Shown here piece after piece: positions 17,923-26,331 of a stretch of DNA of 64,000 nucleotides (positions are counted from its first letter, which is position 1; every line of letters begins with the position of its first letter). Made by a program: the position numbers and the translations under genes. The notes under the pieces were generated by a model, which was not told where the DNA came from, did not search any database, and was given only the letters and a program-made list of their open reading frames with translations. Source of the DNA: Chryseobacterium sp. OV279 (GTDB lineage Bacteria; Bacteroidota; Bacteroidia; Flavobacteriales; Weeksellaceae); contig NZ_FQUD01000005.1 in assembly GCF_900128945.1 (NCBI RefSeq), forward strand, positions 62,001 through 126,000, read 5' to 3'.

Positions 17923-18987
17923 CTAGTTGGCAAATGCTAAAATTACAGCACCTGTAATCAATAGGTTTACTAATGCCATTGGGATAAGTGTTTTCCATCC
18001 TAAGTGCATTAATTGGTCATATCTAAATCTTGGAAGCGTCCATCTGATCCACATAAAGATCAGAATTCCGATTACCGTTTTCGTTAAAAATGCTACGATA
18101 CTCAAAATTCCCGCAGCGTTTTCACCCCAGTTCTGAGTAACCCATTCAATTCCTGGATAGTTGTAACCCCCGAAGAAAAGAACGACCATGAAAGCATTGG
18201 AGATAAACATGTTCACATATTCACCGAACATATACAATCCTAACTTCATCGATGAATATTCCGTAGAATATCCTGTTACCAATTCAGATTCACATTCCGG
18301 TAAATCGAACGGGTGTCTGTTGGTTTCTGCCAAAGCAGCTACGAAGAATACAAGGAAGGCAATCGGCTGGTAGAAAATATTCCAGTTCATACCGGAAATC
18401 CAGGGAATAACTCCCCATAATTTTCCAGTTGTCTGACTTTCCGTAATTTCTTTTAAATCTAAACTTCCTGACATCATGATGATAGAAAGCAATGCTAATC
18501 CCATCGCCAGTTCGTAAGAGATCATCTGTGAAGAAGCACGGATAGCACCTAATAATGAATATTTGTTATTCGAAGCCCAACCTCCGATCATGATTCCGTA
18601 TACACCGATTGAAGCCATTCCAATGATGAAAAGTACCCCAACGTCAATGTTGGCCACCTGTAAATCAAAAGAAGTACCTGCAATATTTAAACTTTTACCC
18701 CAGGGAATAACCGCTCCTGTGATCAATGAAATAAACATAACCAATGCCGGTCCCAATACGAAAAGAAACTTTTCAGCATTGGCAGGAGTAAAGTCTTCTT
18801 TAAAGAAAAACTTTCCACCGTCGGCCAGTGGCTGCAGCAGTCCGAAAGGCCCTGCTCTGTTGGGACCAATTCTATCCTGCATGATAGAGGCAACTTTTCT
18901 TTCAGCCCAGGTAGAGTAGGCGGCTATCGTAAGAGACAGCAGGAAAAGTGCTAGTACAAGTATAAGTTTAAATGTTAGTAAATCCAT
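17923..18987 (-). CDS. nuoH: NADH-quinone oxidoreductase subunit H
   Basis: The 354-residue membrane subunit forms the quinone-entry heel of complex I. Diagnostic sequences are AERKVASIMQDRIGPNRAGPFGLLQPLADGGKFFFKED and FVAALAETNRHPFDLPECESELVTGYSTEYSSMKLG, which hold the conserved acidic residues of the E-channel. RWTLPRFRYDQLMHLGWK closes the protein. Length and helix number (~8-9) are normal. Confidence 0.97.
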   Translation of the reverse strand: MDLLTFKLILVLALFLLSLTIAAYSTWAERKVASIMQDRIGPNRAGPFGLLQPLADGGKFFFKEDFTPANAEKFLFVLGPALVMFISLITGAVIPWGKSLNIAGTSFDLQVANIDVGVLFIIGMASIGVYGIMIGGWASNNKYSLLGAIRASSQMISYELAMGLALLSIIMMSGSLDLKEITESQTTGKLWGVIPWISGMNWNIFYQPIAFLVFFVAALAETNRHPFDLPECESELVTGYSTEYSSMKLGLYMFGEYVNMFISNAFMVVLFFGGYNYPGIEWVTQNWGENAAGILSIVAFLTKTVIGILIFMWIRWTLPRFRYDQLMHLGWKTLIPMALVNLLITGAVILAFAN

Positions 18988-19082
18988 TTTTTATTTATTT
19001 AGATACTAGATGTCAGATGCCAGATATCAGATTGAAAATCTACGGTCTGACGTCTGTTGTCTGAGATCTGAAGTCTTATTAA
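18988..19082. repeat. Iterated-word spacer between nuoG and nuoH
   Basis: The gap is built from degenerate copies of AGATGTCAG / AGATCTGA (AGATGCCAGATATCAGATTG, then GACGTCTGTTGTCTGAGATCTGAAG). Some copies are inverted relative to others, so a weak RNA fold could form. Confidence 0.6.
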
Positions 19083-20081
19083 TTATTTTTCGTCTTTTTC
19101 ACTGATTTCTTTTGCCATAGGATTGTCTAATACTCTTAGTTCATCCTTAGGTTTTTCGTAGTGGTTCAATGAAATGACCGAGTGTCTGTCGATATGTCTA
19201 GGACCTTCAATATTCCAGTCAGACAGTTCTTTTCTTTCGAAACGACAGGTATCGCAGATGAATTCTTCCACTTCACCCCACTGATCTTTTCTGGCAGTAA
19301 CTCTTACAATTTCGTCACCTTTCATCCAAACTACGGCTTTTCCTGAACATTTATCACATTTGCAGGTTGCATTCATTGGCTTTGTAAACCAAACTCTGCT
19401 TGCAAAACGGGAAGTTCTGTCTGTTAATGCACCTACCGGGCAAACGTCGATAACATTTCCGATAAAGTCATTATCTAAAGCTTTATTTAAATAAGTAGAA
19501 ATTTCAGCGTGATCTCCTCTGAAAAGAATACCATGCTCTCTTTCACCTGTTAACTGATTGGCTGCCAATACACATCTAGCACAAAGAATACAACGGTTCA
19601 TATTCAACTTGATATTCGGACCAAGATCGTCTGCTTCGTAAGTATTTCTTTCAAATTCAGTTCTGGTTTCAAGGTTTCCGTGCTCGTAGCCAAGATCCTG
19701 AAGGTGGCATTCACCGGCCTGGTCGCACACAGGGCAGTCCAGAGGGTGGTTCACCAATAAGAATTCGGTAACGGCTTTTCTACCTTCCTGAGCTTTTTCA
19801 GAAGAAAGATTTTTCACTTCCATACCGTCCATTACGTTAGTTCTGCAACTAGCAACTAATTTAGGCATAGGGCGCGGATCTGCTTCAGATCCTTTCGAAA
19901 CTTCGACTAAGCAAGTTCTACATCTCCCTCCACTGGTTTCCAATTTGCTGTAATAGCACATTGCAGGAGGTACAGATTTTCCACCAATTTGTCTGGCAGC
20001 TTCCAAAATAGAAGTCCCAGGCAAAACTTCAGTAGTCTGTCCGTCTATAGTTATTTTGAATTTTTTAACCTCTTCGCTCAT
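19083..20081 (-). CDS. nuoG: Short NADH-quinone oxidoreductase subunit G (Fe-S module only)
   Basis: The 332-residue protein has an N-terminal 2Fe-2S ferredoxin domain (CYYS...CRTC...C), then the HxxxCxxCxxxxxC motif of cluster N5 (HPLDCPVCDQAGEC), the C..C..C motif with a distal C of N4 (CILCARC...VCPVGA), and CKCDKC...CDTC of the next Fe-S site. It stops about there, whereas E. coli NuoG (~900 residues) continues into a long molybdopterin-oxidoreductase-like domain. The short form appears to be normal in flavobacteria; the reading frame shows no sign of damage. It transfers electrons from NuoF/E to NuoI. Confidence 0.93.
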   Translation of the reverse strand: MSEEVKKFKITIDGQTTEVLPGTSILEAARQIGGKSVPPAMCYYSKLETSGGRCRTCLVEVSKGSEADPRPMPKLVASCRTNVMDGMEVKNLSSEKAQEGRKAVTEFLLVNHPLDCPVCDQAGECHLQDLGYEHGNLETRTEFERNTYEADDLGPNIKLNMNRCILCARCVLAANQLTGEREHGILFRGDHAEISTYLNKALDNDFIGNVIDVCPVGALTDRTSRFASRVWFTKPMNATCKCDKCSGKAVVWMKGDEIVRVTARKDQWGEVEEFICDTCRFERKELSDWNIEGPRHIDRHSVISLNHYEKPKDELRVLDNPMAKEISEKDEK

Positions 20082-20124
20082 ATTCTATGCTTTCGCTTAT
20101 GCTTTTAAGGCGTTAAGCTATATT

Positions 20125-21006
20125 TTAATTATACTTCTTCGTGTTAAATGTATACCCGACTCCTGCAAGGACCTGTCCGAAAACAAAATCCTGACGTGCT
20201 TTATCCGGCTTGTTATTCAATGTAGTCTTGATATTCCACATATTGATATATCCGGCTTTAGCCTCTGCTCTGATCATCCAGTTTTTCCAGAAAACCATGT
20301 TAAGGCTGGTTCTAAGGTCGGTTCCCATACCTGCAACGTGAAAACGGTCGCTTCTTTCATTTCCGAAAAGCTTGATATTACTTTTTGGAAACATCACCCC
20401 GATTCCTGCACCGTAAGACCATACTAAATCTATATTTTTCTTATGAATAAGATTTTTGTATTTCTCAAGACCTAAATTTTCATAATTCAATCCATCTGTA
20501 TGCTCGAAAGTAAGGAACTGGCTGTCGGCTAAATTAACCTGTCCGTTCTGTACCATTGCTGCATATTTCGGATCTGAAATTGTTCCTGAAAAATTAGCCG
20601 TCTGGTCCTGTTTCATCACATATTTCATATGATCTATCCCTAAAACAAGCGCTAGATTATCCTTTATAAAATACCCCAATCTGAAGTTATACTGTGTTAC
20701 GGTAAACCAGCTTGGATCAATATAAACGATTCCGAACTTGGTAGGTTTATCTCTTGCCTGTACATTATTCAACTGAAAATCGTAGCCGTTTCCCGTGAAA
20801 TGGATATCAGAATTGCTGAAAGCGCCTCTGTTCCATCCATAGAAAACAAACACCTGACCTTTTTTACTCAATGGTAAGGGTTTTTCTTTCTTTTCAGCTT
20901 TGTATGGAGTTACCTCCAGTTTATATTCTTTGTCTAATGTATCTTTTTTAACTTGCCCGAAAGCAACCCCCGACATCATTATGGCAACAACCAATAAGTT
21001 TTTCAT
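20125..21006 (-). CDS. Outer-membrane beta-barrel protein inserted in the nuo operon
   Basis: A 293-residue protein with a Sec signal peptide (MKNLLVVAIMMSGVAFG, cleavage before QVKK). Alternating aromatic/hydrophobic strands follow (GQVFVFYGWNRGAF, WFTVTQYNFRLGYFIKDNLALVLGIDHM, AGYINMWNIKTTLNN), and it ends in GVGYTFNTKKYN. These features suggest an outer-membrane porin-like barrel. I recognise no nuo function in it. Yet it lies in the operon, 5 nt downstream of nuoF and 43 nt upstream of nuoG, same strand. It is probably co-transcribed with complex I. Confidence 0.7.
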   Translation of the reverse strand: MKNLLVVAIMMSGVAFGQVKKDTLDKEYKLEVTPYKAEKKEKPLPLSKKGQVFVFYGWNRGAFSNSDIHFTGNGYDFQLNNVQARDKPTKFGIVYIDPSWFTVTQYNFRLGYFIKDNLALVLGIDHMKYVMKQDQTANFSGTISDPKYAAMVQNGQVNLADSQFLTFEHTDGLNYENLGLEKYKNLIHKKNIDLVWSYGAGIGVMFPKSNIKLFGNERSDRFHVAGMGTDLRTSLNMVFWKNWMIRAEAKAGYINMWNIKTTLNNKPDKARQDFVFGQVLAGVGYTFNTKKYN

Positions 21007-21011
21007 TTCAG

Positions 21012-22370
21012 CTACGCATTTTTTTCAACAGCAGGAATAGGATCTGCATAATGTGCCAATCCATAATTTTGTGTCTGAGATAATTCAGGGTTTTTCACAT
21101 GCCATTCGAACTCGTCTCTGAAGTGACGGATCGCTGCTGCAACCGGCCAGGCCGCTGCATCACCTAATGGGCAGATGGTATTTCCTTCAATTTTTCTCTG
21201 TATATCCCAAAGAAGGTCGATGTCTTCCATTTTTCCTTCTCCTTTCTCTATCTTCTTCAGGATTTTATGCATCCATCCCGTTCCTTCACGGCAAGGGGTA
21301 CACTGTCCACAACTCTCATGATGATAAAATCTCGCTAAAGTCATGGTATGTTCTACGATACACTGGTCTTCATCCAAAACAATGAAACCACCTGAACCCA
21401 TCATAGTTCCGGTAGCAAAACCACCGTCTGCCAATGATTCATAGTTCATATATCTTGGTTCTCCGTTTACCGTTCTTAATAATAAATTAGCAGGAACAAT
21501 CGGAACAGAGCTTCCTCCGGGGATACAGGCTTTTAATTTTTTTCCGTCTTTAATTCCACCGCAGTATTCATCAGAATAAATGAATTCCTCAACCGTAATG
21601 GTCATATCGATTTCGTAAACTCCAGGTTTGTTGATGTTTCCACAAGCCGAAATCAATTTCGTTCCTGTAGATCTTCCTACCCCGATTTTAGCATATTCAG
21701 CTCCTCCCATATCAATGATCGGAACGATAGCTGCAATAGATTCCACGTTATTTACTACCGTTGGTCTTTCCCAAAGTCCTTTTACAGCTGGGAATGGTGG
21801 TTTTAATCTTGGATTTCCTCTTTTTCCTTCAAGAGATTCAAGCAATGCCGTTTCTTCACCACAGATATAAGCTCCACCACCTCTTTGAACATAAATTTCC
21901 AGATCGTAACCTGTTCCTAAGATGTTTTTACCTAAAAATCCTGCTGCTTTAGCTTCTTCAATAGCTTCTTCTAAAATATCCGGAATCCATGAATATTCTC
22001 CACGGATGTAGATATAAGAAACATTTGAACCTAAAACAAAAGATGAGATCAACATTCCCTCGATCAATAGATGAGGAAGGAATTCCATCAGATATCTGTC
22101 CTTGAAAGTTCCAGGCTCAGATTCATCGGCATTCACAACCAGGTGTCTTGGTACGCCTTCCGGTTTTGCCAGAAAGCTCCATTTCATCCCTGTCGGGAAT
22201 CCAGCTCCACCACGTCCACGAAGTCCTGAAGTTTTTACTTCTTCAAGAATTTCGTCAGGTGTCATTTTCAAGGCTTTTTCAGCTGCGGTGTAACCTCCCT
22301 GTTTACGGTACGTTTCAAAGTAGCGAATGCCTTCTATATGTGCGTCTTTAAGTAAAAGTTTTTTACTCAT
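21012..22370 (-). CDS. nuoF: NADH-quinone oxidoreductase subunit F (NADH- and FMN-binding)
   Basis: The 452-residue catalytic subunit oxidises NADH. The FMN/NADH site motifs GLRGRGGAGFPTGMKWSF and YICGEETALLESLEGKRGNPRLKPPFPA are present, as is the N3 [4Fe-4S] ligand motif ESCGQCTPCREGTGWM with a distal Cys (NTICPLGD). Length is normal. It forms the NADH-dehydrogenase tip with NuoE and NuoG. Confidence 0.97.
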   Translation of the reverse strand: MSKKLLLKDAHIEGIRYFETYRKQGGYTAAEKALKMTPDEILEEVKTSGLRGRGGAGFPTGMKWSFLAKPEGVPRHLVVNADESEPGTFKDRYLMEFLPHLLIEGMLISSFVLGSNVSYIYIRGEYSWIPDILEEAIEEAKAAGFLGKNILGTGYDLEIYVQRGGGAYICGEETALLESLEGKRGNPRLKPPFPAVKGLWERPTVVNNVESIAAIVPIIDMGGAEYAKIGVGRSTGTKLISACGNINKPGVYEIDMTITVEEFIYSDEYCGGIKDGKKLKACIPGGSSVPIVPANLLLRTVNGEPRYMNYESLADGGFATGTMMGSGGFIVLDEDQCIVEHTMTLARFYHHESCGQCTPCREGTGWMHKILKKIEKGEGKMEDIDLLWDIQRKIEGNTICPLGDAAAWPVAAAIRHFRDEFEWHVKNPELSQTQNYGLAHYADPIPAVEKNA

Positions 22371-22398
22371 TGTTATATGCTTTTAGCGAACGGCTTCT

Positions 22399-22420
22399 AC
22401 ACTTTGACAAGCTCAGTGTG
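22399..22420. repeat. Copy of a dispersed hairpin-type repeat (TGACAAGCTCAGTG word)
   Basis: In the nuoE-nuoF gap, ACACTTTGACAAGCTCAGTG resembles the short dispersed element found in many bacterial genomes as CACTGAGCTTGTCGAAGTG. Arms ACAC/GTGT and TGA/TCA can pair with a TT bulge. Only one copy was noticed in the window. Confidence 0.45.
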
Positions 22421-22457
22421 GCAGCTTTGCGCCTTTTTTAATTAATTTAAAATTTAT

Positions 22458-22967
22458 TTAGTCCAAAGCAACCTGTCCCTGTCTGCAAAGATCAAGGATT
22501 TCATCTACTTTTTCTATCGTTAAATTTTCATGAAAGAATTTCCCCAGCTGAAGCATTGGTGCGTATCCGCAAGCTCCAAGACATTCAGCAGGTTTCAGGG
22601 TAAACATTCCGTCTTCGGTAGTTTCTCCGTCCTTAATGTTCAGCTTGGTTCTGATATGATCAAGAATTTTCTCGCTTCCGCACACCATACATGGTCCGGT
22701 TCTGCATACTTCCAAAACATATTTACCAACCGGCTTCATATTGAACATGGTATAAAAAGTAGCTACTTCATATACTTCAATTGGCTTAATACTTAATAAT
22801 TCAGCAACATAATCCATTACAGGAACGTCTAACCATCCTCCGAATTCTTTCTGTGCTAAGTGAAGTACAGGAAGAAGAGCAGACTTTTGTCTTCCCTCAG
22901 GATATCTTGCGATAATTTTGTGTACCTGTTCTAAACTTTCCGGTTTAAAAGCTATTGTTTCGCTCAT
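22458..22967 (-). CDS. nuoE: NADH-quinone oxidoreductase subunit E
   Basis: The 169-residue thioredoxin-fold subunit holds the [2Fe-2S] cluster N1a. The ligands are in CRTGPCMVCGS and CLGACGYAPM. Earlier the family pattern VHKIIARYPEGRQKSALLPVLHLAQKEFG is present. It partners NuoF in NADH oxidation. Gaps on both sides (87 and 128 nt) are AT-rich spacer, the former with a hairpin-type repeat. Confidence 0.96.
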   Translation of the reverse strand: MSETIAFKPESLEQVHKIIARYPEGRQKSALLPVLHLAQKEFGGWLDVPVMDYVAELLSIKPIEVYEVATFYTMFNMKPVGKYVLEVCRTGPCMVCGSEKILDHIRTKLNIKDGETTEDGMFTLKPAECLGACGYAPMLQLGKFFHENLTIEKVDEILDLCRQGQVALD

Positions 22968-23095
22968 TTTTTATCTGAGATTAAAGAGTAAAGAACAAAG
23001 AAAAAAGATTCTAAAGTCCGTTATTCTAAATTCGTATTTATATTGGGTTGAAGAAAGTCTTTTATCTTTCTTCTGTTATCTTTTTGTCTACTATA

Positions 23096-24319
23096 TTATG
23101 CGTCTAATTCTCCCGCAATAATATTCATACTACACATGGTAACGATCGCGTCTGAAATTACAGAACCTGTGATCATTTCAGGATAGGCCTGATAGTAGAT
23201 GAAACATGGTCTTCTGAAGTGAAGTCTGTAAGGGCTTCTTCCTCCGTCGCTCACCAAATAGAATCCTAATTCTCCGTTTCCACCTTCTACAGCATGGTAA
23301 ACTTCTCCTTTAGGCACTTCAGTTTCTCCCATAACGATTTTGAAATGGTAGATCAACGCTTCCATTTTCTTGTAAACATCTGCCTTTTCAGGAAGATAGA
23401 AATCAGGAACATCCGCGTGGAATGGTCCTTCAGGAAGATTTTCGTATGCTTGTTTGATGATTTTCAGTGATTCCCAGATTTCCTGCTGACGAACCATGAA
23501 ACGGTCGTATGTATCACCTGCAGTTCCTACAGGAATGATAAAGTCGAAATCCTCGTAAGAAGAATAAGGCTGTGCAACTCTTACGTCATAATCTACGCCG
23601 GCTGCACGTAGGTTCGGACCTGTAAAACCATAGCTTAATGCTCTTTCGGCAGAGATTGCTCCTGCACCAATGGTTCTGTCCATAAAGATTCTGTTTCTTT
23701 CCAGTAAAGTTCCGAATTCTTTGAATCTTGCCGGGAAAGTTTTTAAGAAATCCTGTAATAGCTCATGGAATTTCGGGGTGAAATCTCTTTCAAATCCTCC
23801 GATTCTTCCCATATTCGTCGTCATTCTCGCTCCGCAGATCTGCTCGTACATATCGTAAATACGCTCTCTTTCGATGAACATATAGGTAAGACCTGTAATG
23901 GCTCCTGCATCCATCCCGGTTACCCCGTTACAGATCAGGTGATCACCGATTCTGGCCAGTTCCATTAAAATAACACGCATATAATCTACACGCTTAGGAA
24001 CTTCTATGCCGATCAGCTTTTCTACTGTCATGTGCCAACCCAGGTTATTGATAGGCGCTGAACAGTAATTCATACGGTCGGTAAGGGTAGTGATCTGAGC
24101 ATAATTTCTTCTTTCGGAAATTTTCTCAAATGCTCTGTGGATGTATCCTACCGTTTGCTCTGCGTGAAGGATTCTTTCTCCGTCCATCGTTAAGATATTC
24201 TGGAAGATCCCGTGGGTAGCAGGGTGGGTAGGTCCTAAATTGAGGGTATACAGCTGCCCGTCAATCTGCTCCTTACTTTCGTACTGGTTAAGTATATTAG
24301 ATAATGAGTTATCTTTCAT
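23096..24319 (-). CDS. nuoD: NADH-quinone oxidoreductase subunit D
   Basis: The 407-residue 49-kDa-type subunit lines the quinone cavity. LNLGPTHPATHGIFQ carries the conserved quinone-pocket His. Other family segments are MDRMNYCSAPINNLGW-type sequence, LMELARIGDHLICNGVTGMDAGA, and the C-terminal YRLHFRRPCFIYYQAYPEMITGSVISDAIVTMCSMNIIAGELD. It is separate from nuoC, unlike the fused CD of E. coli. Confidence 0.97.
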   Translation of the reverse strand: MKDNSLSNILNQYESKEQIDGQLYTLNLGPTHPATHGIFQNILTMDGERILHAEQTVGYIHRAFEKISERRNYAQITTLTDRMNYCSAPINNLGWHMTVEKLIGIEVPKRVDYMRVILMELARIGDHLICNGVTGMDAGAITGLTYMFIERERIYDMYEQICGARMTTNMGRIGGFERDFTPKFHELLQDFLKTFPARFKEFGTLLERNRIFMDRTIGAGAISAERALSYGFTGPNLRAAGVDYDVRVAQPYSSYEDFDFIIPVGTAGDTYDRFMVRQQEIWESLKIIKQAYENLPEGPFHADVPDFYLPEKADVYKKMEALIYHFKIVMGETEVPKGEVYHAVEGGNGELGFYLVSDGGRSPYRLHFRRPCFIYYQAYPEMITGSVISDAIVTMCSMNIIAGELDA

Positions 24320-24379
24320 AATGATTGCTTTAGCTATTTGCTTCCGGCTATTGGCTGGCTGCCATTGGCCATTCGCTTT

Positions 24380-24874
24380 TTATCTTCCGAACATATTATC
24401 GTCCTTATCTGTTCTTGTTCCATCTTCCAGACGGTATTCCTTCAACATCGGATGGTATCCAAGGTCTTCCATATTCAGGATCGCTCTCAGATCAGGATGT
24501 CCTTTGAATTTAATTCCGTAGAAATCAAAAGTTTCTCTTTCCATCCAGTTCGCTCCGGCAAATAATTCTACAAGAGAATCTACTTCTACATTTTCTCTGG
24601 ACATAAAGATCTTCAGACGTAATCTGAAATTAGCCATCATATTGTGCAGGTGATAGATAACACCGATCTCTTTTTCAGGAAACTCAGGGTAATGAATACC
24701 GCAGATATCAGTAAGGAAATTAAATTCCAGTGATGAGTCTCTTAAATAATGAATGATCTTTTTGATATCTTCCTTCTTTACTTCAATCGTCAGCATTCCA
24801 TAAGGTTCTGAACTCGAAATCACAGAATCCGGAAATTCTCTTGTAATAGCTTCTAATACAAATTCGTTTGTCAT
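24380..24874 (-). CDS. nuoC: NADH-quinone oxidoreductase subunit C
   Basis: The 164-residue 30-kDa subunit of the peripheral arm. The signature WMERETFDFYGIKFKGHPDLRAILNMEDLGYHPMLKEY is the classic C-terminal motif that contacts NuoD. It carries no cofactor. It follows nuoB by 5 nt. Confidence 0.96.
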   Translation of the reverse strand: MTNEFVLEAITREFPDSVISSSEPYGMLTIEVKKEDIKKIIHYLRDSSLEFNFLTDICGIHYPEFPEKEIGVIYHLHNMMANFRLRLKIFMSRENVEVDSLVELFAGANWMERETFDFYGIKFKGHPDLRAILNMEDLGYHPMLKEYRLEDGTRTDKDDNMFGR

Positions 24875-24879
24875 TTCCC

Positions 24880-25440
24880 TTAGTTGCTTATGTTGTAAGA
24901 ATCTAGTAATTTCTGGTATTCAGGCATATCTCTTCTTCTGATGCTTTCGCTTTCGCAAAGAGCCTGAACCTGCATTACGCCTTCAATGATCTGCTCCGGT
25001 CTTGGAGGACATCCCGGAACGTATACGTCTACCGGAATAATTTTATCGATTCCCTGTAATACAGAGTACGTGTCAAAAATACCACCGCTGGATGCACAGG
25101 CACCAACAGCCACCACCCATTTCGGCTCAGCCATCTGAGTGTAAACTTCTTTTAGGACAGGTCCTAATTTTTTAGATATCGTTCCGCAAACCATCAGCAT
25201 ATCTGCCTGTCTTGGGGAGAAAGAGTTTCTTTCCATACCAAATCTCGAAGCATCATACGTAGGGTTCAGGGTAGCCATAAACTCGATACCACAACAAGAG
25301 GTTGCAAATGGTAAAGGCCAAAGAGAAAACTTCCTGGCCATCCCGATCACACTGCTCAGTTTCGTTGCGAAAAACCCTTCTCCTTCAAATCCTTCGGGAG
25401 CAGGTGCATCTGTTCTTATTACTGGTTTTTTATCTGACAT
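24880..25440 (-). CDS. nuoB: NADH-quinone oxidoreductase subunit B
   Basis: The 186-residue subunit binds the terminal [4Fe-4S] cluster N2, which reduces quinone. Cluster ligands are visible as the adjacent-Cys motif SCCGIEFMA, then VGACASSGG and VPGCPPRPE. Length is normal. Confidence 0.97.
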   Translation of the reverse strand: MSDKKPVIRTDAPAPEGFEGEGFFATKLSSVIGMARKFSLWPLPFATSCCGIEFMATLNPTYDASRFGMERNSFSPRQADMLMVCGTISKKLGPVLKEVYTQMAEPKWVVAVGACASSGGIFDTYSVLQGIDKIIPVDVYVPGCPPRPEQIIEGVMQVQALCESESIRRRDMPEYQKLLDSYNISN

Positions 25441-25535
25441 TTTTATTAAATATTTAAAGATTCAAACATTTAAAAATTTAAAAACTTATCCATCTTTAAA
25501 TTCGTTAAATACATTAAATCTTTTAATGTTAAAAT

Positions 25536-25907
25536 TTATTTATCCCAATCTAGTGCACCGCGTTTCCAAACATAGAAAAACGCCATGAAGAAGATTGCGA
25601 CGAAGGTAAGTACGGCCAGGAATCCTTCTACTCCGAATTCTCTGAAGTTAACCGCATACGGGTAAAAAAATACGATTTCAATATCGAATAGTACGAACAA
25701 TACCGCAGTCAGGAAGTATTTAATGGAAAACGGTGTTCTCGCATTGCCCTCCACAGGAACTCCACATTCCCAGCTTTGGTTTTTTACAGAATTTCCTTTC
25801 TTCTGTTTCGGTCCCAGAAAATGGGCTCCAAGCAAAGAAACGGCTACAAATGCCACTGCTACACCTGCTTGAAGAAGGATTGGAATATAACTTTCAGGTA
25901 AATTCAT
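25536..25907 (-). CDS. nuoA: NADH-quinone oxidoreductase subunit A
   Basis: The 123-residue, three-helix membrane subunit. The family pattern GPKQKKGNSVKNQSWECGVPVEGNARTPFSIKYFLTAVLFVLFDIEIVFFYPYAV is clear, with the mobile-loop Cys that lies near the quinone site. It is the first gene of the 14-gene operon. A repeat-rich 95-nt gap precedes nuoB. Confidence 0.96.
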   Translation of the reverse strand: MNLPESYIPILLQAGVAVAFVAVSLLGAHFLGPKQKKGNSVKNQSWECGVPVEGNARTPFSIKYFLTAVLFVLFDIEIVFFYPYAVNFREFGVEGFLAVLTFVAIFFMAFFYVWKRGALDWDK

Positions 25908-25930
25908 TTTTGCATTATTATCTCAATTTG

Positions 25931-25938
25931 CAAATTTA
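25931..25938 (-). promoter_or_regulatory. nuoA: Candidate -7 box for the nuo operon
   Basis: The minus strand reads TAAATTTG, matching TAnnTTTG, 23 nt upstream of the nuoA start. No clear TTG -33 element at 17-20 nt spacing is seen. Confidence 0.45.
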
Positions 25939-26028
25939 GCGAATAAACAAGAAAGCATGAAATTAATAAGCCTAAAAGTGGGTTGAAAATAGGGAAAACC
26001 GGTAATTTAGAATCAATAAAAATAGTGT

Positions 26029-26205
26029 CTATTTCTTCATTTTTCTGAGCAGAGAATAGGCCATAAATGATATGTATCCGAAAAGAATACTGGCTAAGAT
26101 TATGTTAACTACCGTATTTATTCTGTCATCCTCGATGCGGAAAAAGAAGTTATAGGCGATAAATGCTGAGATCAGAACGGCGAAAACTATGAGATGTGGT
26201 TTCAT
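26029..26205 (-). CDS. Small two-helix membrane protein (58 residues)
   Basis: An ATG at 26205-26203 opens a 58-codon frame ending at a TAG (26031-26029). The product starts MKPHLIVFAVLISAFIAYNF, has a charged centre (FRIEDDRIN), then a second helix (TVVNIILASILFGYISFMAY), and a basic end (RKMKK). The two-helix hairpin, charge distribution and codon use look genuine. It is unidentified and lies alone between nuoA and the GNAT gene. Confidence 0.55.
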   Translation of the reverse strand: MKPHLIVFAVLISAFIAYNFFFRIEDDRINTVVNIILASILFGYISFMAYSLLRKMKK

Positions 26206-26331
26206 GGGGTGGGGGATGCGTGTTACGGGTTAAGAGATACGGGGTTCATATTACGAGACGAAAAATATGAGTTATTAGCTTTAAATTTGAAATAAGTCAC
26301 TAATAACCCATCAACGATTACTCATTGCTCA

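Noticed and set aside
12860..25535. CRISPR array in the repeat-rich nuo spacers
   Set aside because: Words are short (7-10 bases), degenerate and without unique spacers of even length; no cas genes are present.
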